This document shows, in pieces, positions 1 to 13,022 of a stretch of DNA of 64,000 nt (position 1 is its first letter; each line of letters starts with the position of its first letter). The notes under the pieces are model-generated. The model did not search any database and had not been told where the DNA came from. It saw nothing but the letters and a program-made list of their open reading frames with translations. Source of the DNA: Polytrichum commune (Eukaryota > Streptophyta > Polytrichopsida > Polytrichales > Polytrichaceae); NCBI GenBank assembly GCA_950295325.1, contig OX485803.1, forward strand, positions 74,477,554 through 74,541,553, given 5' to 3'. Made by a program: the position numbers and the translations under genes.

Positions 1-2083
1 ATTGATGCTCTCATCCAATAGATTCAATGTTGAATCTCACTTATGTAGCTAGGGCAAAGATGATATTGGCTTTAGCACCTTATACCCATCCACCTACTAG
101 CCCTATTGCCCAACATTGATCATGGAAGTGTGGTCCCACCTATGTGTGGAAAGAGAATATAACTAAGGAGTTGCCTAAGTGTTGTGGGAGTGTATTTTAC
201 TAAGTAGAGGCTTTTCATCTATGATGGATAAGTTTATAAAGCCCAAGGCAATAGGAGATGCACTTAAAAGTCCTATTAATGTGGGTGGAATATTGGTGTG
301 GAAATAATTCATTTGGACCACTCTAATTGTCTAGTGGGTGGAAATATCGTGGGTCCAAAACCCCACGTCTTCCCCTCAGTCTTCCTTCCAACAGCTTACA
401 TAGAATAAATTTATTTACCCACATTAATTTCCTAGAATAAACACTCAATGCAATGGCCCATACTAACTTTAAAGTACATACCCGGCATGGGTTGAAATTT
501 GATTAGAGCTCCACAAAATTATAGTGGTCCACAGTGGTCTATTAAGTGTAACTTTAACCATTTAGCACCAAATACCTTCATCGGGCCTCTAGACTACATC
601 CCTGCTACATAGTTTGTAGAGTGTCCAAGCCCACAACTATCTTGACAGGAATCGTTCAGTTTGACCCTTAATATCCTTAGGGCTTTATGTATTTTCAAGA
701 TCATATATAACGTGAGATATGCAAGGTTGCTTTATGAAACATACATGAAGCAAAATTGTTGACACAAGATTGAAAACACATCCATAAGGTTGGACCTTCT
801 ATTTAAGGTCATGAGCTTCATGTAACCATTTTGAAGGCAAAAACTTCAATTTTTTTCATAAAATGAAGCTAACATTAGTTTGCATGAATATTTTTGTAGA
901 TATGTTCATCTTATGAAGACCTATGACTCTTTTTTTAAATGCATAAAAGAATATGATCCTATATGTAGAGTGTCAACAAAATTTGTTGATGAAATTGAAA
1001 ACTTGTCATTTAGTTCATCAAAGTGGATGTCTTTTCCTTCCTTCTCTCTTTTTTATCTTAGATACTTAATCATCTTGGTGATAAACATACCAAATTTGAA
1101 ACAAAACTAATCCAATTAGCATTTCTTGTGTCTTATTGAAGTTTAAATCTTTGAAAATTGATTACTAGAAAACTTGACTTTTTATTGTATTTTGTTTTAT
1201 TGCATGAATAGAGAAAAAGATCCCCAACAACTCTTTGTTTGGAGATAAACACCATTCAAGGATTGAAAGTCAATGGTTTTCATGAATATAGCGATTCTAT
1301 TGGGAAAACCCTTCACCAGTTGGAAGGTTGGCCCTAAGCTTAATGGAAAACCATAAATAGTATGGGAAATCCGAAGCCACTTTTTATAACAACCCTATGA
1401 ATTAAAACTTGCACACTCTCCCATTAAACTTTTCTCTTCTCAAAAGGACCTCCAATCCGTGCTGAGGGGGTACTACCTTCAACTACAAGACCACAATATG
1501 GTCTTGAAATAATAAAACCATTACCCCACCCACAAACAAATGCCTTAAAATCTTGCATTTTGTTTTGAATAGTGACCTCTTGAAACAAACAATCTACCTT
1601 GAACACCAAACTTATATTCCTTCTTCATTGTATATTCATCCTGTGCACAGTATACTACTGAAGAATTGCAAGATCGGATGCACTTCTTGACTCATATTTG
1701 TAGGATTATTGTCTGGACATGGAGAAATGCCAAGGATTCCTCATTATCTGGTTTAGTCTCCAAAAGACCAACATGTTTGTTTCAAAACTTCCAACATTCA
1801 GATGCACACAACACCTTCAACAAAGAACTCCATGGGCAAGGTTCAGTTTTCACTCATACAAGGCATCAATGAACGTCTGTGTGACATATACGTTGGAGCT
1901 CAGAAGTGCTTTGTCAAAGAGCCTACATCGATTCTGCAAATTTTCCACCTAGAAATTCTCTGCAGATGTAATTCATAAGTACATCTCTTGTTGAATGATT
2001 CCATATAAAAATAAACATTTGTGAGTGTACCTGGATGGGGAAAATGCATCATGAGTTTTGTAATTATAGATTAAACTTTCGGC
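1..2083. other. No gene recognised
   Basis: AT-rich sequence with only short open frames (under 80 codons) that resemble no family I know and have no splice-site context. It probably contains old, decayed transposon sequence. Positions 2084-2314 are most likely the 3' untranslated region of the leftward gene that ends at 2315. Confidence 0.5.
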
Positions 2084-2314
2084 TTACCAAGCGGTCACCA
2101 GACTTCCTGATCCAATTGCAGGAGTGAAGGTGACAGAGATTGCTGAACACATCACTACAAATGACATACAATCGCAAACAGAATCTGCTTGACAATTGAT
2201 GTCCTTTGTATATCTGTCACTTTGGCCCATGTCGCCTTGAATTTCAATATTTACAAATACAGAAGATATAGACCGCGACTGGATTGGGAAAATTGGACTT
2301 AACAATCTACCTTC

Positions 2315-3623
2315 TCAAAGGGAATCATCTGCTTTATTCAGATCTTCCAATACACGATTCCTAATATCTTCAGGCAAGGCCGCGCGAGGCCCCTTCGAAG
2401 TATAGAATTGACCTAGAACTCTAAAGGCCCGCTCCAGAGCTAAATATGAATCCTGCACAAACCAATCTTGTTGATCACAAACCATTTCACAGCCCACTAA
2501 TACAACTTGTTCTTTTTAAGTGTGAGAACAACCGGCTAAAATACAGCAAGTCAAGCAACATCTGCAAATGAAAGTGTCGTCCATATATGGACTGTAAAAA
2601 TATTTCTTCATCAAGAACAAATCCTTTCCATTTCTTCCACAACTTCCCAGAATGACATGTTAAATCAACTTCAGCACACTTGTTCAAGAACAACCTAGTA
2701 AACGGCCTCAGCTTCATAAGCAGAATGATCTTATACTAGTTTCTTCCAATTTAACTCATTTAACAAACTCATTTGTAATAAATAAGAGTGATTACAAGAC
2801 TCATACAAGTAGCACTGATAACCAATGTGCTTAGAAACAAACCTGGTCACCATTCATTAACTGGTTTTCTAGCCTTAGAACGAAGGTAAACTCAAAACAA
2901 GATCACTGAGCCGGATACATATGCCAAGAACATGAATGGAGCAATTCATGAATAAACAGCGACGGGAGGGAGAAGCAAACTACAAACCTCGGTGGAAACG
3001 ATTTTGGAACCCCTCCAATCCTGCAGATACTCACGAATCGCCTCCTTGGCCGAGTCTGCATTTCTTCTAAATTTTGCATCGTTCGCAGTGTCCTCCTGAA
3101 ATGACTCCCGCAAGCTCTTGACAACCTCTCTAACACTCTTTACATATTTCTTAGGCAACTTCTTCCCTGACTTTGTCATCTGATCAGGATCAAGCAGTGA
3201 CAACACTCCATCTACAAATGTACCCCCTTCCTCCGCAACCTGCTTCACATCTCCCTCCTCGGCCATGGCAGGGCAGAGAGAACCTTGAAGTTGTCCAAGC
3301 AGAATGGAGGTGGCACACATTAGTGCAGGAGACAAACATTGACGACGACCAAATTTCATCTCAATATTGTCTTCTGCAGTACAAGAAAACGTTATAGGTT
3401 GTGTATTCAATGCACTTGTTCTACTACTTTCTCTTCTTCCTCCCCACAGCTTGGAGGCATGATCAAGAACCTCAAAATCAAAGGACCTCGTCGAGACTCT
3501 CCTGGAAGTACCCAATTGCTCGAACTGATGTAGATGGCAAACGGTACAGCTTGAGGAGGGTGTAGTAGAATTTCTTGAACACCACCAAGCTGATGAGGCC
3601 AACGGTGCCGAGCAATGCGCCAT
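2315..3623 (-). CDS. Psb27-like photosystem II assembly protein, chloroplast lumen (PSB27-H2/LPA19 type)
   Basis: Two coding exons, 3623-2988 and 2452-2315, joined in phase 0 across a 535-bp GT-AG intron (GAG|GTTTGT, TTGTGCAG|GA), give 257 aa. The first ~115 residues look like a bipartite plastid signal: a Ser/Thr/Arg-rich transit part, then a twin-arginine motif (GRRQCLS), a hydrophobic stretch and an AMA cleavage site before EEGDVKQ. The mature part has Psb27 features: KSVREVVKSLRES, AKEAIREYLQDWR, and after the intron YLALERAFRVLGQFY and a C-terminal PEDIRNRVLEDLNKA helix. Psb27 proteins bind CP43 on the lumenal side during PSII assembly and repair; the plant H2 paralogue is linked to processing of the D1 C-terminus. 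The fit to H2 rather than H1 is by memory of the family and is less certain than the Psb27 call. An AG at 3646-3645 suggests an intron in the 5' leader. Confidence 0.78.
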
Positions 3624-3766
3624 GAAAGCAGAATTTTTTTATACCTGTCACAAAATGAACAAACTTTTTCAGAAGTGTTGTGGATACACAAACAGGAGAA
3701 CCAAATACATGGACACCTCTTGACAAGGCGAAGGACTGAGACATGTACACAGGATTGAACCTCTTA

Positions 3767-3776
3767 AAACCCTAAA
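3767..3776 (-). promoter_or_regulatory. Telo-box-like motif upstream of the Psb27-like gene
   Basis: AAACCCTAAA occurs about 145 bp upstream of the start codon. Such telo-boxes are common in the 5' regions of plant housekeeping genes. A second ACCCTAA lies near 3860. The regulatory role is inferred from the motif only. Confidence 0.35.
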
Positions 3777-4479
3777 TTCTACTGACTCCCAAATCACAAC
3801 ACAGATATCCTTTTACTCCAAGAAGAACAATGTACACCTTTTCAAAACCTTGGAATCTGAACCCTAATGGACATTCTTCTGCTGCCAAAAGGAGGTGCAC
3901 ATACTACAGACCCCAAGCAGCTCAAACAAATCTACCCAGGGTATGGACAGGATATCCAATATAAGGGCACAACAATTAAAGCAACACCAATATATAGCAA
4001 AACCCGTTTCTCCTTTGTATAAGTCACATTATTTGACCACAATTATTCTTTACTTGTTTATTTTCGCGACCGTTGTTGCTGCAGCTGATGGATATACAGG
4101 ATCAACCCTAATATTACAAGTGAGCAGGGAAATCCACTTGTAAAATATAGAGTTCATGGGCTTCTTTCAGATATACAAAGACACTAAATTCCAGACTGCA
4201 TATCGTCAAACCTCTTGATAAGATCTGTTAAACCCCCAAGCACCACGCAAGGCCTTAAAACCCTTCGATACCCACCATTCTCTCATGTATAGCTCTCTCC
4301 CAAATATCCCAATATAAACCCTGCCTTAATTCAAAATTGCAATGCACCCTACGAAAGAGATTCAACCATCACATAGCCGACTCATACCACGACACCCACA
4401 TAAAAGATTCCATACACCATGCCACATGTCACAATGTACCAAGTCTTACCAATCCCTACTCAGACTCTCCAGGTACAAC

Positions 4480-5000
4480 CATGGGCAAGAGATTTCCAAT
4501 TCTTCACCTATCAACTTTTATCATCGAGAAGACTTCACCCTACACAGAAGAAATCGTAAGACGCACTTGCCACAAGCACCAATTTCATCCAATTTGCACA
4601 AGAAGTCAGAAATCTGTGTGCATTGTAAGATTTTTGTGGTTTGATAGAACAACACTAAGAGATGACGATGATGATGATGATGTTAAACTTACAAATAATT
4701 TTTCCCAATTTCACCTCAGAGACTCTGCATCCCTTCCAAGGAAAAACATAAGGTAGATGATGCCACTCCATCTATCAAGAGGCATCATAGAAGGAATTTC
4801 ACCACAAACAGAAGCAATCACAAGGTGCACTGACTTAAGTTTGCATAGAAATTGCACAGAAATTCAGAAATTTGGGTCTTCTGTGGCAATTTTTCGAATT
4901 CTTTAATACAATTAGGAGACGATGATGATGATGATGATGAAGTTAGACTTACAAGTCACATGAAATCCGGCGTGTGAGCTCGACTGGGCCCAAGAGTGTG
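4480..5000. repeat. Two diverged tandem copies of ~255 bp, each with a (GAT)n run
   Basis: The segment 4480-4740 and the segment 4745-5000 share order and many words (an AGAAG/ATC start, AATTGCAC/TTTGCACA..GAAG..CAGAAAT, then a GAT microsatellite at about 4660 and 4920, followed by AAACTTACAA or AGACTTACAA). The microsatellite gives a spurious Asp run in one frame. It is an old local duplication, not a gene. Confidence 0.5.
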
Positions 5001-5139
5001 GTGGCTTAGAGAGAATGAAGAGTTGAGAGCAGCGAGTGAACGAGTCGATGGACGAACGAAAAGTGTTATCCATCCAAAAGGGAACGAAAATTAGATGTCG
5101 TTCGTTCGACAAGCGTAGGCGTTCCCACGTAAGCTACAT

Positions 5140-5470
5140 AGGCGTGTGTTATTCGGATACTGTTCTCTCTGCGCCCACTTCTCATAACATATGAAACATA
5201 AAATTGGTGCGAGATGATTAGCAAGTCCAATTTGTGTCTAGTCATTTGCCTCATATATTTTGAAGCTCATATAAATTTCTTGTACATTTATGAAAGTGAT
5301 TCTCCTACTCATTAAGTGGTCACAAAGGTCCCCCCATCATGTTGACTGTTGAATTTAGAATGGTGAGCATATTTTGAGTATGTAGTTAATCTCCTTTAGG
5401 CATGTCCTTTGTACATGTATTTCGTGTGTCCATTTTTAGATCCACATCTAACCACATACCACCCAATTTT
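5140..5470 (+). repeat. Dispersed repeat family R1, copy 1
   Basis: Shares a string of landmarks with 39285-39580 and 43190-43500: CCCACTTCTC, GATGATTAGCAA or a variant, TTTTGGAGCTCATATGA-like words, a GTGGTCATTAA-like stretch, then CACATGT and ACCACATACCACCCAA. A reversed fragment lies at 60360-60430. It is probably a non-coding transposon remnant. Confidence 0.5.
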
Positions 5471-7696
5471 AGGACATACTTAAATTATTGTTATGTTGGA
5501 TTAACACACATCCACCTTTTGTAAATTCATGTAATGTGGTTGAAGGGGCTACTTATACCCATATTAGATAATTTGTAGTTCATGATCGTTTGTTAAAGAA
5601 CCTTCCACTCAACTTCTCTTTGGTTCAATTTAGTGTAACTTGGTTCAATCTTATTCATTACCCATGTCATCTTTCTCATAAATTTATACCTAGCCATACA
5701 AAGTCTCTACAATGCTTCCATCCCCAAACTCCCTTGTAGGGTTAAGAACCACGTGAGACAAAGGGTATTTTCAAGTGGGAGCTATGAAGCAATGCACATA
5801 TTCATGTAGTATTATGCATATTTGTTGAATATTCTTGAGATACTTTACTATATTTTTTAACTATATTTTGACAAACCTATATTTTTTCTAAAGCTTTTGT
5901 AAGTTTTAGCTTGAAACATTAAATAGGACTATGTCTTTTGTCACACCACATTCTCTAATGGAAAGCCAATTACCCCCTTAGTGATAGAAATTAGAAGATA
6001 TCCCATCCCAACTTGAAGTCCACATATACATGGATCTAAGTTTTGATGCCTTGATTTTGAGGAGAGTGAGCCTTGTCATCGACCTCTAGGGAACTAATTA
6101 GAAATAATAGGTTCCCAGGGTTCCCAAAGCTCCCAATGTTACAATGAAGTAACGAGTGAGGATCATGTCAAGATAAGGTGGACTTTGCATACCTTACCAA
6201 TTAAAGGGAATCAAGATATGTCATGGGGGATGAACTCTTCATTGGAGACCTAAATGACATGCGTGAGTGAGTATGAAAAAAAACCACCTATATACAAGAA
6301 ATATATAGAGAAAAACATATGTATATTATGTACTATTAGTACGCTATAAAATGGACTCATGTATTTATACTAAGCTTTTCAATTTGATGTGATGAATGAC
6401 TCCACTACATACACAAAATGTAAATCATGAAAGAGCTTTATTATACATATAATCCAATTTCACTTTCCCATGAGAAAGTCATTGAACATTTTTCCATCCA
6501 AAAGATATAAATCATAATAATATGAACCTAAACAACATGTCGTTTGGATGAAATGAGGTAAATTTGATGAAACTAGCACATCCATTGTAAATTTTTCTCC
6601 CTAAACCTTAGGGCCCCCTTTTGTACATCTACCTTTACTTCAAACTTCTTAATAACTTTTTATAATGTACACACCAAAGAAAGCCAATACCTCTCCCTTG
6701 TGTATACATGTACACGAATGCCGCAAGTAATACCCCTTTCTATACTCACAATAGTATGTACATGGTATGAAGAGCCCACCCCCATGGCTATATATAAGTG
6801 CTTCTAGATTCCCCTCATGGATAACAAACAAATCATGGGAGATGTAACTTGTAGCTTTGATAAGAACACAACAAGCTATCTCATTATGCCAAGGTGCACA
6901 AAGAACACGATGCACATGTTTCAAGGGGCAAAGATCATGGTGGGTTCTAGGCCCTAGCAACAAGTCTTTAATGTGTTTGGGGTGTTTGTTTCAACCTTCA
7001 AAGCACTTTGATTGGTGGGGGGGGGGGGGGGGTATTTGGAGCCACTATTAGAGTATAATTACCTCAACACCATAATGAGTATGTATGGATAAGTTAAAGG
7101 TGGAGTATCACATAGTTATAATAGAGACCAATGGACAAGCATCAACTTTATGAATGGGAGTAATTATAATCTAGCATGACGTCCCACTAGGTCTACCATA
7201 CACACTACATTGATTATCCCAATTAGTGCATGTTATTATTCAGAGTTACACAATGCTATAACTAATTATTAAGAATGTTATATTTTACCAATCAAAGTCA
7301 TTCCTGTTCAATATAGTTCTATTTATTCACTTTCAAACATCCCCACTTATCCAAAGCTATGTTTATGATTATATTGTTGTCCCACATTCATTCTGAGATG
7401 TTGGATGATGTTGACCTTGAAATATTATATATTTATATATTTATATATTTATAGTATTTATAGCATAACCTTGCAATATATTCTTCCTCTATAAACCTCC
7501 TCAACTTCACAAGAAGCCTTACGTTGATACCTATTCCTCCTACTGCAATGGTAACCAAAGCCTCCATGTACTTACGACACACACAAGTTCACACTTGTTC
7601 TTGAGAGCCATGAAAGAAAAACTAGTAACAACAGATTGAAGACACAGGAGCAGGGGCATGTCTGTGTTAGAAAAACCTCACACCGCAAAGCCGGAA
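5471..7696. other. No gene; repeat-derived sequence with a G homopolymer
   Basis: No convincing coding region. A run of about 15-17 G lies at 7016-7032, a likely site of assembly or polymerase error. From 7205 to about 7320 there is the 5' part of a MITE whose complete copies lie at 39759 and 40477 (it begins CTACATTGATTATCCCAATT). Confidence 0.5.
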
Positions 7697-8205
7697 TCAG
7701 GGCCACTTCACAAATGAGACTGAGAGCCCGTGACCATTACACTTCAAGCACTCTCATTGGTGGAAAAGGCGGAGTTGGTCCAAGTTCGCTACTTCACACT
7801 ATGCTTGAGGGACCAATGGAGTACGTGAATGCAAGATAGATGTAAAGTCTACATGGATTCCTACATGGCATCATATGGGTCATGTTTCATGGTCACTTGG
7901 ACTATTTTCAAAAACCACTTCTTGGAGGTAGGCCTAACACAAAATCCGGGAGACCATGGCACTCCGAATGCTCACGACTATTGATTTATTGTATTTTATC
8001 ATGTGTGAGGACCCGCGTGAATAAAAATTCATTGAAATAGCATTTGGTTGAGGGCCCGGTCACATATGACTTCACACTACACTTGAGGATTCGTGACCAC
8101 ACCAGATGATTTTGGAGGTGTGGTGGGACAACCTTTGGACACTTTCTTTTGGGCTCTCACAATTTTCATGGTCACGGCTCTTGGCTCGTGTGTGAAGTGC
8201 CCCCA
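7697..8205. repeat. Inverted-repeat element (MITE-like family F2), copy 1
   Basis: The left end, GGGCCACTTCACAAATGAG followed by GAGCCCGTGACCAT, matches the reverse complement of the right end, near 8168-8205 (ATGGTCACGGCTC followed by GTGTGTGAAGTGCCCC). A second copy with the same terminal words lies at 57445-57783 inside the Josephin-like gene's intron. No transposase is present, so it is non-autonomous. Confidence 0.55.
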
Positions 8206-11039
8206 TAAATGAGAGCCTAGTAAAAACTTGACCTCCATAAATTTGTGGTTGATTTATCTCAAGTGGGTCCTACTGGACCACTGTTCATGGTATTTAATGT
8301 CACGTGGGTAATGGTGTCACTTACCCTATTTTGAAACGTATGCTAGATTACCTTTATGGGTTGATATCCATGTTAACTTGATGTTCATAGTTATTTGATT
8401 GCGGATGAATGACTTAGGTGGGGTTAATATAGAGAAAAAATTGTCCATCAACCATCAATTGGTTGCTTGGGAAGTTAGGAGTTAAGTCAGTCTAAATCAA
8501 GTCGCTTGAGATGAAACGGCCACAAACCTATAGCGTAAGAGGTCAAGTTTTACATGTTAGCTAGATGAGAGATTCTATGCTTGTATGCAATAATTCCCTC
8601 TCTCTCCCTCTCCCTCTCTCTATTTTACACGTTACGTACTTATTACCTCATAGATAAACAATGGTAGGTAATTCTAGCAAGTGTGGCCACTGTGGCTTGT
8701 AAGGCTCACCCTTCTGTAGCCTTATCTCTCACGCCTTGTGCATCCATTGATGGTAATTTTTATGTCCTCCACCTTTGTTTTGGCCATGTACACTTGTAGT
8801 TGGTTCCACCCCTTGTACTTAGAAACCATCATCTCCAGACGGGCTGGCAACTCTCCATTTTTGTTCTTCGTACATAGCAATGGTTATGTATGTTGTCAAC
8901 ATCTCAACAAACCACATTGCATTTTACTCTATCCATCAACAAATTGAATTGGACTCAACTTGAAAGCATCATGTCAACATGTGGCACCCAAGTAAGGAAT
9001 CCACCCATCTCGCAAATTTTGGCTCAAAAATTTGGTGATGGTCCCTTTTTCTCCTAGTAGGCAACCATACTTGTGCAACATTCCACTCTTGTTCCATTGC
9101 GACATAACCATTTTGCCCCTTTTGGACGTCCTCCTCAACTCAAAATCTTGCAACCCTTCTCCTAGAATTCACTAGCTACTTTCCAAACACCCCATATAGC
9201 ATCTTTGTGTTCTTAACGTGAATTTTGATGACATTGCGAGTCACGTTTCTTCTCCGCTTTAAGTTCTTGGCAACTACCTGCATTAGATTTTCGGGTGCTC
9301 AAAACCCTGGAACCTCCATTCTAATGTCTCAAATCGATTCCCATTTGAGCATGAAGTCATGCTCTCCCTAGTCTACATGCCGCAACGGAACACTCTACTT
9401 GATAAGTCAAATGCCCTTTTCTTTAAAGCTTCCCAAAAGGCTCCTACCGGGTCTCCCAATGCATCTATCTTTACTAAACATTACACTCCTTCCTGCATTA
9501 AATTCAAAAATTACTTATTTAAATTCAATGATGTAGTTTTATATATTTATATATTTAAATTATTTCTTTTATTTCTTTACTTTGAATGTTTCCCCTATCC
9601 TTCAATCTTTTTCTTTTCTTACCAAGAAGTACATGTCGACACTTATTTGTTCAAATACACCTTTGAATTTCATAAAGTCACTCATATAGAATCCTCATAC
9701 ATTCCTACTGTCACTCCTTCATTCACATTTACCCCTTTTAGTTGTGAACTACCTTGAATTCATCATTTTCTTCATCAATAACATCATGACAAGTTGCATT
9801 TCTACTTTTAAAAGGTTGCATATGCAGTTTTTGCTATAGACAAACAATATGCCTAGGGGAAGGAAATGTGCATATGACCCCGTAAATTATGATTCAAGAA
9901 CCAACCCAACTTGGTCCCGGTTAACACCAACCATCTGAGGCAACCCAAACCATACAATATTGTGGTTCCCTTGATCGTGGTGAGGCTAGCACATCAACTC
10001 AACCAAGCTCGTCTACGTTGAATTTGATGAGTTCTTTTGATGCACGATTCGAGTGTCTATGTCCTTCTTGGTTTTGCAAATTGGTCAACCTGTGTGAAGA
10101 TGCCTCAATATTGTTGCCAAATACGTTTGTGCAAATGATGTAACGCAACAAGTCAAGGCGTGATTTTCTTTTCACATCCAATAGAACATTCTTAAATTAA
10201 TTGGTGCATTCATCTTCTTCACGTTTTGGTTATAGGATGTGGATATGTTTCGATTCACAAGTTTCTATATAAGGATGTATAATTGGATAATCTTTTTTTG
10301 GTGACAATACTATATGATATAAATAAGGCTATATCCTAAATACATCAAAAGTACTAGTTATGCTAAGCTCTATGTTTCTACCTCAAAGTTGGTACAACAC
10401 CTCCAACCATGAGTACGTGGGCATCCCGTCACGTACAAACATGAATCGTGTATACACATGTCTAAATCACAATGAATGATTATTATAACAAGAACTCCAT
10501 ATAAACATCAAGCCATTATGTTAAGTAAGTGTTCATGTTGTACAAATCGCCCATCCATGTACCTCGGATTCTTCCTTGACGCCAATATGGATATCATTAT
10601 TTCCACATGTACCTTGAATCATCAAAGTGGGCTAAATCTCCATGATCCATGTATATGGACATTGAGAAGTTGCATAGTGAGAAGTTTTATCCCAAACTTT
10701 TTACCATTTGGTATGAAAATCTTGTGCCCTTATAAACCTCATGTGTAATGTGAAGTTGATGTTGCCCCTATAGCCGATGTAACACTACAAGAGAAACAAG
10801 GGTTTTTAGTACAATGTTTTAGCATGCATGTGCTAATTGGACCAACACTTCATGAAAAAAAAAATCGACATGTTTCTAGTATAAGTGTTGGAAAATAATC
10901 ATTGTTGACACATTGACGCCCCGATATTGTTTATAGGACGACTCACATCGTCTTATAAACAATCAGACAATTTGCCCAATAGATTGTGTGAATTATGGTC
11001 AGTAATTTTTAAGGCGTATGTGGAAAATCATGTACACAG
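8206..11039. other. No gene recognised
   Basis: A CT-rich microsatellite lies near 8590-8620. An open frame of 132 codons at 9359-9757 (+) has a Phe/Tyr-rich second half typical of AT-rich noncoding DNA and no family resemblance; I do not call it a gene. Confidence 0.5.
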
Positions 11040-11400
11040 TAAATAGTAGACAATGTCCAGTATATAATAAATAAAATCCGTTAATAGTAAAATAATATAC
11101 TATAAATAGTAAATAATAATATCACACCATTAATAGAAATAATAGAAAAATATAACAAAATAATAAATATCAGACCATAAATAGTAAATAATATACTATA
11201 TACAATAGATAAGAATAATATACTAAAAATAATAAATAATAAACTATATAAAATAGATAATAATAAAAATACTATAAATAATAAACAAAAGACCATTAAT
11301 AGTACTAATATACTATGAATATTGAAAATTAAATATCAGACTATAAATAATAAACAATATACTATATACAGTAGATAATAATAACATACTGAAAATAATA
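11040..11400. repeat. AT-rich degenerate tandem repeats
   Basis: About 360 bp built from variants of ATACTATAAATAGTAAATAATA, almost free of G and C on one strand. Units of roughly 20-40 bp recur irregularly. The region reads as an open frame of Ile/Leu/Phe/Tyr only because of its composition. Confidence 0.7.
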
Positions 11401-12859
11401 AAGAAGCACGGGTTATCCAACTATGCATTTATTTAGGCTCCTATTGGATGTTTACACTTTGAATTACCAATATACCTTCATAGTGTATTTTTCATTTGAC
11501 AAAGCTGGGATTCACAATTTCCGTTTACTAATTATGGGTTTCCTTACATGAAATGGAAGTTTCATTTTCTTATTTAAGTTGACTATGGTGTTCCAATCAT
11601 TCTAATCTAGGGTGTTGCAAATGTATGTCTGTCTCATATGTACATGCTCGACTCCAAGCCCAATCAAAAAATGTAGTAGTAACTTTGGCCTTTAACCTCT
11701 AATGTTTTATACCACCATAATCTAGTCGTGAATAATTTGCTTTGACCCCTTCGACACTCATTCGAATGAATTTTGGATTGTTTCAACTATTCCTCTTGTT
11801 CATGTTCAGGTTTGCTATGTCATGCCAGGTGGATAATTTTGATTCAACAAAGTTAGTTTATTTCAGATTAATTCAAATATGATAGTGTGCTCTCAAGTGG
11901 TTTATAGTGGAACTGGTCCATAAATGCTTGCTTGACATTTGTCACCTCCACAGTTTATGGGCAACATATCCTAAACATGTTTTTTGTTGATCCCTATGTG
12001 CAAATGATTCCCACTTGATCTAAAATTTTGCATGACACTCAAAAGCAACATATCCTAAACATCTACCACTAGAACTTTTAGTTGGCCATGTGTTGGTGGG
12101 TGTAAATCTATGTGGAAGGTGTGCAATTGTGCTACCACTGCCTCAAATTGCAAAGCTTCCCAAAAAATCACAAAATAATGGTTTCAAGTTTTGTGAGCTG
12201 ATTTGAGTAGGTATATTGCCCCTCTTTTGAACAAGGGTAACATTTTTTCATTTGGAGTTGACTTGAGTGCAGGTTCGATAAAAAAACCAACCCTAATTTC
12301 ATTTCTAAATTATTGCCCCTCAAGACCATTATTGACATTCCTATTATAATCTCCTACATAACTCAATTTCAACATTCAAAATTTGGACTGTGAGTGCACC
12401 GTCAGGCCAGTGTGCTGACGTGACTTGCCGTATATTATTACGCAGAAAATGCCTTGTGAGTACTTACTTGCCTCCATCAATCTTAATGCAGTGTGTTAGT
12501 ACCTGCCATTGCCTTCGCTGTCCATTTCTGAAGGTAGACCGATCATTAGCAGACGACCCTAACCCTCACACTTACGTAGGAGTTATCTTACGCTCATTGC
12601 ATGTACTCTAACTCCCTTTCAAGGTCTGTCCCTTACCTTGATCATGGTTGACACAGGGATTAGAGTATTAAGCTCAGTTCTGTCAGAAAATCCCTCTCTC
12701 TCTCTCTCTCTCTCTGTGCTCACTCACCAAGCTATGCGGTTTGGCTCACATATCAGTAAAGTATTCATGTTGGCATCTTTGCGTCGTGTCTAGACACTTT
12801 CAACACTGCTGTGTTTTGGAAGACGCAGGACTCAGGACAGAGTATCTCCTCATAGCTTG
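11401..12859. other. Intergenic region upstream of the IRG-type gene; (CT)n microsatellite
   Basis: No coding region recognised. A CT microsatellite of about 22 bp lies at 12694-12715, some 310 bp upstream of the IRG start codon. Pyrimidine repeats are common in plant leaders and core promoters, so this may be close to the transcription start; that is inference. Confidence 0.4.
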
Positions 12860-12980
12860 GTGAGTCATACATGGTGGACATTTTCCTGGTGAGATTTGTG
12901 CACATCAATGCAATGAGTGGTTGATGCTGAAGTCAATAGCTTCCATGCTTAACATTCATAAGTTCATTGGCTGCTTGCAG
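12860..12980 (+). other. Probable 5' leader intron of the IRG-type gene
   Basis: A good donor (CATAGCTTG|GTGAGTC) and a good acceptor (GCTGCTTGCAG|GG) flank 121 bp just upstream of the start codon at 13023. The coding region itself is unbroken, so the only intron I see lies in the leader. Confidence 0.5.
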
Positions 12981-13022
12981 GGCGCCATTCACTTGCCCTA
13001 GTTTCGATTTGCTATTGGAAAA

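Noticed and set aside
4337-4756. 139-codon frame with an Asp run
   Set aside because: The Asp run is a GAT microsatellite and the region is an old noncoding tandem duplication.
11081-11296. 71-codon hydrophobic minus-strand protein
   Set aside because: Created by the AT-rich repeat; residues are almost only Ile, Leu, Phe, Ser and Tyr.
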